Below the pieces are notes generated by a model. The model was not told the origin of the DNA and did not search any database. It saw nothing but the letters and a program-made list of their open reading frames with translations. Below are positions 26,290 through 33,550 of a stretch of 64,000 nt of DNA, piece by piece. Made by a program: the position numbers and the translations under genes. The DNA is from Iamia sp038233075 (GTDB lineage Bacteria; Actinomycetota; Acidimicrobiia; Acidimicrobiales; Iamiaceae), in the NCBI GenBank assembly GCA_038233075.1, contig JBBSMQ010000010.1:62001-126000 (forward strand), in the 5' to 3' direction. Position 1 is the first letter of the stretch, and each line of letters starts with the position of its first letter.

Positions 26290-27422
26290 TGCTGCTGGCC
26301 AGCACCCAATCCACCATCGGCGGCATCGTCCTCTTCGCCGCCCTCGTCATCGTCGTCACCTACGCGGGGATCAACATCCGCCAGGGGCGGGCCGAGGTCG
26401 GTTCCGAGATCGAGCTGGCCGCCAACCGCAGCACCCCCTACACCGACGAGGAGCTGGAGGGCAAGCGCCTCGACCGCGTGCTGCTGGCCGGGCTCATCGG
26501 CCTGTTCGTGGTGGCCATCGCCCTCGCCCTCTACTTCCTCAACGAACCCGGCCGTCAGGCCGGTGCCCGCGAGAACTTCAAGGACACCTTCGCCGCCCGC
26601 GGCGCGGACATGTTCGAGACCACCGAGAACGGTGGGTTCAACTGCGCCTTCTGCCACGGCGGCATGGATGCCAAGGGCGGCATCGTGCCCTTCACCATCA
26701 CCGACGCCAACGGCCAGTTCGTCGAGCAGGTGGAGTGGAAGGGCCCGGCGCTCGACACCGTGCTGCTCCGCTACAGCCGCGAGGAGGTGCGCTACGTGCT
26801 CACCTACGGCCGGACCTACTCGCCCATGCCGGCGTGGGGCGTCAAGGGTGGCGGGCCGCTCAACGACCAGCAGCTGCAGAACCTGATCGACTACCTGGAG
26901 ACCATCCAGATCACCCCCGAGGAGTCCCAGGCCCAGGTGCCCGACGCCCTCGCCGAGGAGATGGCGGCGGCCGAGGAGGCTGGCGTGCCCTACGCCAGCG
27001 AGGGCGAGGCCCTCTTCAACCTCGGCTACTACACCAACTTCGCCGGCGGGGCCTACTCCTGCGGCCGGTGCCACACCACCGGCTGGTCCTACAACCAGAA
27101 GGGCCCCGACGGCAACGGCGCCCTCGGTCCCGCGCTGCGGGGCGGGGTGAGCACCACCCGCTTCCCGGGGCCCATCACCGGCTCCGAGCAGCAGGTCGAC
27201 TTCGTCTGCGCCGGCAGCGAAAGGGGTGTCAACTACGGCCGCAACGGGCAGGGCACCGGGCGCATGCCCGGCTTCTGCCAGACGCCCGCGGCCGTCGACA
27301 ACCCGCTCGAGTCGGGCGAGGTCGGGGTCATCCCCCAGGACCCGTCGGACCCCGACACCGTCGGGGGCCAGTACTCCAAGGAGGACGTCGAGAAGATCGT
27401 CCGGTACGAGAGGGGCCTGTGA
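26289..27422 (+). CDS. Diheme cytochrome c subunit of the bc complex (QcrC-like role)
   Basis: A 377-residue protein with two N-terminal hydrophobic segments (about 10-28 and 65-85) and two c-type heme sites, CAFCHG (about 118) and CGRCHTT (about 258). MPAWG and MPGF are possible Met ligands. Actinobacterial QcrC also has two hemes, so the role is probably the same (carrying electrons from the Rieske centre to the oxidase), but similarity at the ends is low. It follows the Rieske gene by overlap. Confidence 0.88.
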   Translation: MLLASTQSTIGGIVLFAALVIVVTYAGINIRQGRAEVGSEIELAANRSTPYTDEELEGKRLDRVLLAGLIGLFVVAIALALYFLNEPGRQAGARENFKDTFAARGADMFETTENGGFNCAFCHGGMDAKGGIVPFTITDANGQFVEQVEWKGPALDTVLLRYSREEVRYVLTYGRTYSPMPAWGVKGGGPLNDQQLQNLIDYLETIQITPEESQAQVPDALAEEMAAAEEAGVPYASEGEALFNLGYYTNFAGGAYSCGRCHTTGWSYNQKGPDGNGALGPALRGGVSTTRFPGPITGSEQQVDFVCAGSERGVNYGRNGQGTGRMPGFCQTPAAVDNPLESGEVGVIPQDPSDPDTVGGQYSKEDVEKIVRYERGL

Positions 27423-27426
27423 CACC

Positions 27427-28368
27427 GTGGATCTGATGCTTGCCGCCCTCTCCTGGGACCCGGGATTCCGCGGCATCCTCGTCGTGGCCGTCGGCGTCCT
27501 CGTCCTCGGCGGCTCCGTCTACCTGCTGCTGGCCACCAACAGCGGCCCCCGCCTGGGGTTCCTCATCGCCCTCACCGGCCTGGCCGGCTGGATGACGATC
27601 ATGGGCTTCGTCTGGGCCATCTACGGCATCGGCTACCAGGGGCGGATGTCGACCTGGGAGGTCGAGGAGATCAACTACGGCAACATCGCTGCCGCCAACA
27701 CCGTGGTGGCCCGCAGCGTCCCCTCTCAGGAGGAGATCCCCGACGCTCGGTCCCTGATCGAGGGCAACCCCACCCTCGAGCAGCAGTTCCCCGACGACCC
27801 CACCATTCGGGAGCCGCAGATCGGTGACCTGCTGAGCGTCGATCCGGCCATCGCCGACGACCCCGCGCTCGAGGGCATCGCCAACACCGATCAGGGCTGG
27901 GAGCTGCTCGGCGCCGCCGACGCCGGTGAGGCGGCGGCGGCCGCCTCGGCCTACCTCGTCGACGAACGGGGCCTGTACGACTCCGCCTCGGATTACGTCG
28001 TGCTCGACACCTGGAGCAAGGGGGGCAAGGACGACCGCACCGACGACTCCGCCATCGGCCGCGTCCTGTTCAAGGCCAAGCGCATCGTCACCTGGCCCCT
28101 CGGCCACCCCACCCAAACGGCCGTGGTCCAGGTGCAGCAGGTGATCCCCCGCGAGGAGGTGCCCGGTCAGCCCCCGCCCACCCCGGTGGCCGACCCCGAC
28201 GCCCCTGTGATCTCGGTGGTGATGCTCCGTGACCTGGGGTCGCGCCGCCTGCCCGCCACCGGCGTGGCCATCTTCTCCGGCGTCGTGTTCGCCGTCTGCT
28301 GCGAGTCGCTGCACCGACGCGACAAGCTGGTGCGCGAGGCGCGGGCGGCCGCCGCCGCCGGGAGCTAG
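27427..28368 (+). CDS. Membrane protein of unknown function between the bc and nuo genes
   Basis: A 313-residue protein (GTG 27427; ATG 27436 also possible). Two helices lie near the N-terminus (LVVAVGVLVLGGSVYLLLA, and LGFLIALTGLAGWMTIMGFVWAIYG). A soluble domain of about 200 residues follows, and one helix near the C-terminus (ATGVAIFSGVVFAVCCESL). No cofactor motif is visible. It sits 4 nt after the cytochrome c stop and 2 nt before nuoA1. The place suggests a structural or assembly factor for a bc-complex I association; this is inference. Confidence 0.75.
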   Translation: MDLMLAALSWDPGFRGILVVAVGVLVLGGSVYLLLATNSGPRLGFLIALTGLAGWMTIMGFVWAIYGIGYQGRMSTWEVEEINYGNIAAANTVVARSVPSQEEIPDARSLIEGNPTLEQQFPDDPTIREPQIGDLLSVDPAIADDPALEGIANTDQGWELLGAADAGEAAAAASAYLVDERGLYDSASDYVVLDTWSKGGKDDRTDDSAIGRVLFKAKRIVTWPLGHPTQTAVVQVQQVIPREEVPGQPPPTPVADPDAPVISVVMLRDLGSRRLPATGVAIFSGVVFAVCCESLHRRDKLVREARAAAAAGS

Positions 28369-28370
28369 GC

Positions 28371-28868
28371 GTGGGCCAGTACCTGCCCGTCGTCACGCTG
28401 GCCGTCCTAGCCGTCCTGTTCGCCGGCGTCAGTCGCGTCGCCTCGGGCCTGCTGGCCCCCCGCCGTCCCAACCCCGCCAAGAGCGCGCCCTACGAGTGCG
28501 GCATCGTGCCCTCCCGGGAGCCACCCGAGCGCTTCCCGGTGCGCTTCTACCTGGTCGCCATGATCTTCATCGTGTTCGACATCGAGGTGGTGTTCCTCTA
28601 CCCCTACGCGGTGATCCACCGGGAGCTGGGGCTGTTCGGCCTGGCCGAGGTCATCCTCTTTGCGGTGATCGTGTTCGCCTCGTTCCTCTTCCTCGTGTCC
28701 AACGGAGCCCTCAGCTGGGGTCCGACGCAGCGAGAGAGGCCCGTCGACGACGGGATGGTGTCGTTGGCCCGGACCCCGTCCACCACCATCCGCCGCGTCG
28801 GCCACGACGGACGTCTGGCACCCGAGGAGCGCGCCGATCACCCGACCGGAGACGAGGAGGCGGCCTGA
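28371..28868 (+). CDS. nuoA: NADH-quinone oxidoreductase subunit A (complex I-1)
   Basis: A 165-residue protein with three helices; the conserved loop SAPYECGIVPSREPPERFPVRFYLVAMIF and FDIEVVFLYP are intact. About 45 hydrophilic C-terminal residues extend beyond normal NuoA (about 120-150 aa). NuoA contributes to the quinone-chamber loop. GTG start; overlaps nuoB by one base. Confidence 0.93.
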   Translation: MGQYLPVVTLAVLAVLFAGVSRVASGLLAPRRPNPAKSAPYECGIVPSREPPERFPVRFYLVAMIFIVFDIEVVFLYPYAVIHRELGLFGLAEVILFAVIVFASFLFLVSNGALSWGPTQRERPVDDGMVSLARTPSTTIRRVGHDGRLAPEERADHPTGDEEAA

Positions 28869-29443
28869 TGGGCTGGGACATGCAGCAGGGTCTAGAGGGT
28901 CTGGACCACAACGTGGTGACCGCCAAGGTCGAGGATCTGGTCCAGTGGGCCCGCAAGTCCTCGCTCATGCCCGCCACCTTCGGCTTGGCGTGCTGCGCCC
29001 TGGAGATGATGGGCACCGGCGCGTCCCACTACGACCTGGCCCGCTTCGGCATGGAGGTCTTCCGCGCCTCGCCCCGGCAGGCCGATCTCATGATCGTGGC
29101 CGGCCGGGTGTCGCAGAAGATGGCCCCGGTGCTGCGTCAGGTGTACGACCAGATGATGGAGCCCAAGTGGGTGCTGTCCATGGGCGTCTGCGCTAGCTCC
29201 GGGGGCATGTTCAACAACTACGCCATCGTCCAGGGCGTCGACCAGATCGTCCCCGTCGATGCCTACGCCCCTGGGTGCCCGCCGGGACCCGAGACGTTGA
29301 TCCACGCCATCAACACCATCCACGAGAAGATCCAGGACGGGGAGCTGCTCCGTCGCCGGGAGCAGTCCGGCGCCGGCGCCGGGCTGGTCGTCGACCAGCG
29401 CGACGGCCAGGACGCTCCGGTCCTCCTTCGTGGGACGACCTGA
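28868..29443 (+). CDS. nuoB: NADH-quinone oxidoreductase subunit B (complex I-1)
   Basis: A 191-residue subunit that binds cluster N2, the last Fe-S centre before quinone. Ligand cysteines are in LACCALEM, GVCASSGG and APGCPPGPE. The Arg-rich SPRQADLMIVAG loop is conserved. The GVCASS form is that of 14-subunit actinobacterial enzymes and differs from NuoB2 (GSCANCGG). Confidence 0.94.
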   Translation: MGWDMQQGLEGLDHNVVTAKVEDLVQWARKSSLMPATFGLACCALEMMGTGASHYDLARFGMEVFRASPRQADLMIVAGRVSQKMAPVLRQVYDQMMEPKWVLSMGVCASSGGMFNNYAIVQGVDQIVPVDAYAPGCPPGPETLIHAINTIHEKIQDGELLRRREQSGAGAGLVVDQRDGQDAPVLLRGTT

Positions 29444-29445
29444 TC

Positions 29446-30003
29446 GTGGCCGATGCTCCGGACGCGGCCCCCGATGGCGAGGAGCCAGAGGGTGCCGTCG
29501 ATGGTGAGGAGACAGACGCCGCCGCCACCACCATCCACGGCGCGCCGACCACCGAGGCATTCGGGGAGACGACCCTCCACCCCGCTCGGGATGACCTGCT
29601 CGACATCGTCGGCGCGCTCCGGGAGGAGGGCTGGCTCATGTGCCTCGACGTCACCGCCGTCGACCACCTGGCCAACGCCGCCCCCCGGAACCTGCCCGAC
29701 GGAACGACCCCGGAGCGCTTCGAGGTGGTGGTGCTGCTCATCAACCACCGCGAGGCCCGGCGGCTCAGGGTGAAGGTGCAGGTGCCGGAGGACGATCCGG
29801 TGGTGCCGTCGCTGTACGCCATGCACCCCGGCGCCGACACCATGGAGCGCGAGGTGTTCGACATGTTCGGGATCCGCTTCGACGGCCACCCCGATCTGAC
29901 CCGCATCCTCATGCCCGAGGACTGGGACGGCCATCCGCTGCGCAAGGACTACGCGGTGGGCCGCATCCCCGTGCAGTTCAAGGGCGACCCGGGACCGAGG
30001 TGA
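29446..30003 (+). CDS. nuoC: NADH-quinone oxidoreductase subunit C (complex I-1)
   Basis: A 185-residue protein from the GTG 2 nt after nuoB. It has an acidic N-terminal extension, then the 30-kDa subunit core with EREVFDMFGIRFDGHPDLTRILMPEDW and HPLRKDY. Upstream in-frame sequence is nuoB shadow and is excluded. Confidence 0.92.
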   Translation: MADAPDAAPDGEEPEGAVDGEETDAAATTIHGAPTTEAFGETTLHPARDDLLDIVGALREEGWLMCLDVTAVDHLANAAPRNLPDGTTPERFEVVVLLINHREARRLRVKVQVPEDDPVVPSLYAMHPGADTMEREVFDMFGIRFDGHPDLTRILMPEDWDGHPLRKDYAVGRIPVQFKGDPGPR

Positions 30004-30010
30004 GCCGCCC

Positions 30011-31360
30011 ATGACCGCCACCACCGACACCACCGACACCGCCACCGACGGAGCCATCACCGACGAGGGCGCGCAGAAGATGGAGCCCCGGCCCGTGGCC
30101 GGCGGCCCCGAGGTGCTGCGCGAGAGCGGCAGTGTCCTGCGCTACTCCGAGGCCGAGGTGGCGGCCCTGAGCGAGGCCGAGCCCGAGCCCGACGCAGCCA
30201 CCACCACCATCATGAACATGGGGCCCCAGCACCCCTCCACCCACGGGGTGCTGCGCCTCATGCTCGAGCTCGACGGCGAGCGGGTGGTGCGCATCAAGCC
30301 CGTCCTCGGCTACCTCCACACCGGCATGGAGAAGACCGGCGAGCAGCTGACCTACCTCCAGGGCCCGACCAACGTCACCCGCATGGACTACGCGGCCCCG
30401 CTGTTCAACGAGCTGGTCTTCTCCCTCACCACCGAGAAGCTGCTCGGGGTCGAGGTCCCCGAGCGCGCCACCTGGATCCGGATGCTGCTCTGCGAGCTCA
30501 ATCGCGTCAGCTCCAACTTCCTCTTCTTCGCCACCAACGGCATGGACGTGGGTGCGGTCTCCATGCTCCTGTACGGCTGGCGGGAACGGGAGGAGGTCCT
30601 CCGGGTCCTCGAGACCTTCACCGGCCTGCGGATGAACCACAACTTCATCCGCCCCGGGGGCGTGGCCGCTGACCTCCCCGACGGGTGGGAAGGTGAGATC
30701 GAGGCGCTGCTGGAGATGCTCCCGCCTCGCCTCGACGAGTACGACACCCTGCTGACCGACCAGCCCATCTACCGCGATCGCCTCCAGGGGGTGGGGATCA
30801 TCACCACCGAGGAGGCCCTGGCCCTGGGAGCCACCGGGCCGATCCTTCGGTCCACCGGCTACGCCTGGGACCTGCGCCGGGCCATGCCGTACCTGGCCTA
30901 CGACGAGGTCGACTTCGATGTCATCGTCGGCTCCTACGGCGACTGCTTCGACCGCTACTCCATCCGCATGGCCGAGACCCGTGAGTCGCTGCGCATCATC
31001 AGCCAGATCCTCGGGCGCATGCCGTCGGGCGACTACCGCGTCCAGGACAAGAAGGTCACACCCCCGCCCCGCGCCCGCATCGACGAGTCGATGGAAGCGC
31101 TCATCCACCACTTCAAGATCTTCACCGAGGGCTTCCAGGTGCCGGTGGGCGAGGCCTACGCCGCGGTCGAATCCCCCCGGGGGGAGCTGGGCTGTTACCT
31201 GGTGAGCGACGGCAGCGCCCGCCCCTACCGGATGCGGATCCGCCCCCCGTCGTTCGTCAACCTCCAGACCTTGCCGCACATGATGCGCGACGGCCTGATC
31301 GCGGACGCCGTGGCCATCATCTCCTCCGTCGACCCCATCATGGGAGAAGTCGACCGATGA
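30011..31360 (+). CDS. nuoD: NADH-quinone oxidoreductase subunit D (complex I-1)
   Basis: A 449-residue 49-kDa-type subunit that forms the quinone site with NuoB. The quinone-site His is in GPQHPSTHG, and the headgroup Tyr is in TRMDY. At the position of mitochondrial Arg85 it has Thr (YLHTG), and near N2 it has RMNHNF. The C-terminus ends in GEVDR, as is typical. About 60 N-terminal residues are an extension. Compare NuoD2 at 48401, which differs at all of these points. Confidence 0.94.
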   Translation: MTATTDTTDTATDGAITDEGAQKMEPRPVAGGPEVLRESGSVLRYSEAEVAALSEAEPEPDAATTTIMNMGPQHPSTHGVLRLMLELDGERVVRIKPVLGYLHTGMEKTGEQLTYLQGPTNVTRMDYAAPLFNELVFSLTTEKLLGVEVPERATWIRMLLCELNRVSSNFLFFATNGMDVGAVSMLLYGWREREEVLRVLETFTGLRMNHNFIRPGGVAADLPDGWEGEIEALLEMLPPRLDEYDTLLTDQPIYRDRLQGVGIITTEEALALGATGPILRSTGYAWDLRRAMPYLAYDEVDFDVIVGSYGDCFDRYSIRMAETRESLRIISQILGRMPSGDYRVQDKKVTPPPRARIDESMEALIHHFKIFTEGFQVPVGEAYAAVESPRGELGCYLVSDGSARPYRMRIRPPSFVNLQTLPHMMRDGLIADAVAIISSVDPIMGEVDR

Positions 31361-31379
31361 GCAGCGGGCTGTCGGTTTC

Positions 31380-32033
31380 GTGTTGGTGGAGGGTTCCTGG
31401 CAGGGTTGCTCAGTGGCCCGGCTGACGCCTGAGAACATCGAGCTGGCGCGGGAGATCATCGGGCGCTACCCGCGGCCCAAGTCGGCGCTGATCCCCCTGC
31501 TGCACGTGGCCCAGGAGCAGGACGGCTACGTGGCCGCCGACGCCATGGAGCACCTGGCCGAGCTGGTCGGGGTGACCCCCGCCGAGGTCCTCGGCACCTG
31601 CTCGTTCTACGAGATGTTCAAGCGCGAGCCCGTCGGACGCTACGTGGTCAACGTCTGCACCAACATCGCCTGCCTCGTCCTGGGCGGCGAGGAGCTGCTC
31701 CACCACGCGGAGCAGACCCTGGGCGTGAAGGCCGGTGGCACCACCGCCGACGGCCTGTTCACCCTGGAGGACGTCGAGTGCATCGCCGCGTGCACCGAGG
31801 CGCCCTGCCTACAGGTCAACTACCGCTACGAGCACCGCATCAGCCACGAGGGCTTCGACGCGCTGATCGAGGACCTGCGCGAGGGGCGCCGGGCCGACAT
31901 CCCGCCCCACGGCACCCTGGCCCGGGTCCGCCAGCGCGTCCCGGCCGCCTCCGCTGCCGGGCCCGCCCGCCCCGGCGAGTGCGGGGAGCCCGTCTGGGTC
32001 TTTGCCCGCCCCGCCCCGCCCAAGGACGGCTGA
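31380..32033 (+). CDS. nuoE: NADH-quinone oxidoreductase subunit E (complex I-1)
   Basis: A 2Fe-2S protein of the NADH module. Ligands are in CTNIAC and CIAACTEAPC. The helical N-domain (IIGRYPRPKSALIPLLHVAQEQDGY) begins shortly after the GTG at 31413, which may be the true start (206 aa instead of 217). The C-terminal 45 residues are a Pro/Ala-rich tail. Confidence 0.93.
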   Translation: MLVEGSWQGCSVARLTPENIELAREIIGRYPRPKSALIPLLHVAQEQDGYVAADAMEHLAELVGVTPAEVLGTCSFYEMFKREPVGRYVVNVCTNIACLVLGGEELLHHAEQTLGVKAGGTTADGLFTLEDVECIAACTEAPCLQVNYRYEHRISHEGFDALIEDLREGRRADIPPHGTLARVRQRVPAASAAGPARPGECGEPVWVFARPAPPKDG

Positions 32034-32037
32034 GACG

Positions 32038-33408
32038 ATGGCGATCACCGACGCACCCAAGATCATCACGTCCCGGTTCGAGTACGACGACTCCCACACC
32101 CTGGCCCGCTACCAGGACACCCAGGGCTACGACGGCCTGCGCGCCGCGCTCGACCGGCGCCCCGACGAGGTGCTGGAGGAGGTCAAGACGGCCAGCCTCC
32201 TGGGTCGGGGCGGCGCCGGGTTCCCGGCCGGTGTGAAGTGGGGCTTCTGCCCGCCCGGGGTCTGGCCCCGGTACCTGGTGGTGAACGGTGACGAGTCCGA
32301 GCCCGGGACCTACAAGGACCGGATCCTCATGGAGCGCGACCCGCACCAGCTGATCGAGGGCGTGCTCATCGCGTGCTACGCCATCGGCTGTGCCCAGGCC
32401 TTCCTCTACGTCCGGGGCGAGATGGCCGTGGCCCAGGAGCGCATCGCCGAGGCTCTCAACGAGGCCTACGCCGGGGGCTACGTCGGCAAGGGGATCCTGG
32501 GCACCGACTTCTCCGTCGACATCGTCCTGCACTGGGGGGCGGGCGCCTACATCGTGGGCGAGGAGACCGCCCTCATCGAGTCGCTCGAGGGCAACCGGGG
32601 CCTGCCCCGTCTCAAGCCGCCGTTCTTCCCCGCGGCCAAGGGCCTGTACCTCCAGCCGACGGTGGTCAACAACGTCGAGACCCTCGCCAACCTGCCCTGG
32701 ATCCTTCGGGAGGGCGGCGCCGCCTTCGCCGCCCTCGGCGCCGAGTCCAGCAAGGGGACCCGCATGTTCGCGGTGTCGGGCCACGTCAAGAACCCCGGCG
32801 TGTTCGAGGTCGAGTTCGGGGTGACCACCTTCCGCGACCTGCTGTACGCGCCCGTCTACGGCGGCGGGATCCGCGACGGCAACCAGCTCAAGGCCTTCAT
32901 CCCCGGTGGGGCCTCGGCTCCCTGGTTCTACGAGGAGCACCTCGACCTGCCGCTGGAGAAGGGTGCGGTCGACAAGGCTGGGTCCATGCTCGGATCCGGG
33001 GCCATCGTGGTCATGGACGACACCACCGACATGGTCCGGGCCGCCCTCCGGGTGGTGCGGTTCTTCGCCCGGGAGTCCTGCGGCAAGTGCACGCCCTGTC
33101 GCGAGGGCACCAGCTGGCTGGAGAAGATCCTCGAGCGCATCCTCGACGGCCACGGCCGTCGCAGCGACCTCGACCTGCTGCTCGACGTCTGCGACAACAT
33201 CAGCCCCGGCATCGCCTGGCCGCCCAAGCAGACCACCATCTGCCCCCTCGGGCCCTCAGCCGTGTCACCCATCGCCTCGGCCGTCACCCGCTTCCGCGAC
33301 GAGTTCGAGGCCCGCCTGGGCGGTGGCCCGGTGCCGGTCACGGTCGACATGGCCGGCCTCGCCTACGTCCCGTCCCCGTCGCGGGCCGCCGAGGAGGTGG
33401 CCTCGTGA
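32038..33408 (+). CDS. nuoF: NADH-quinone oxidoreductase subunit F (complex I-1)
   Basis: A 456-residue subunit binding NADH, FMN and cluster N3. Motifs: GRGGAGFPAGVKW (NADH), NGDESEPGTYKDR (FMN), and ESCGKCTPCREGTSW with a distal Cys in TICPLG (4Fe-4S). The ATG at 32038 is 4 nt after nuoE. It is followed by an unusual 142-nt gap with two palindromes before nuoG. Confidence 0.95.
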   Translation: MAITDAPKIITSRFEYDDSHTLARYQDTQGYDGLRAALDRRPDEVLEEVKTASLLGRGGAGFPAGVKWGFCPPGVWPRYLVVNGDESEPGTYKDRILMERDPHQLIEGVLIACYAIGCAQAFLYVRGEMAVAQERIAEALNEAYAGGYVGKGILGTDFSVDIVLHWGAGAYIVGEETALIESLEGNRGLPRLKPPFFPAAKGLYLQPTVVNNVETLANLPWILREGGAAFAALGAESSKGTRMFAVSGHVKNPGVFEVEFGVTTFRDLLYAPVYGGGIRDGNQLKAFIPGGASAPWFYEEHLDLPLEKGAVDKAGSMLGSGAIVVMDDTTDMVRAALRVVRFFARESCGKCTPCREGTSWLEKILERILDGHGRRSDLDLLLDVCDNISPGIAWPPKQTTICPLGPSAVSPIASAVTRFRDEFEARLGGGPVPVTVDMAGLAYVPSPSRAAEEVAS

Positions 33409-33429
33409 GCCACGCGCCTCACGCCCCGA

Positions 33430-33472
33430 CTTTGGACGGACTTGGCCGCATGTGGCGCCCTTCCGTCCAAAG
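33430..33472. repeat. Intergenic palindromic element, copy C1
   Basis: CTTTGGACGGA (33430-33440) and TCCGTCCAAAG (33462-33472) are perfect inverted repeats around a 21-nt spacer. The spacer contains GCCGCATGTGGC, a near-palindrome. Copy C2 follows 19 nt later. The transcript could form a strong hairpin inside the nuo operon. Confidence 0.85.
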
Positions 33473-33491
33473 CTCGGTCGCCGCCGGTGAG

Positions 33492-33534
33492 CTTTGGACG
33501 GACTTGGCCACATGTGGCGCCCTTCCGTCCAAAG
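33492..33534. repeat. Intergenic palindromic element, copy C2
   Basis: The same arms as C1 (33492-33502 and 33524-33534) flank a 21-nt spacer that differs from that of C1 by a single base. It contains a perfect 12-bp inner palindrome GCCACATGTGGC (33507-33518). It ends 16 nt before the nuoG start. Confidence 0.85.
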
Positions 33535-33550
33535 TTGCGAGGGGGCGACG

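Noticed and set aside
33430..33534. Two spaced palindromes as the start of a CRISPR array
   Set aside because: There are only two units, with perfect inverted arms and nearly the same 21-nt loop; spacers of a CRISPR array would differ, and no cas gene is present.
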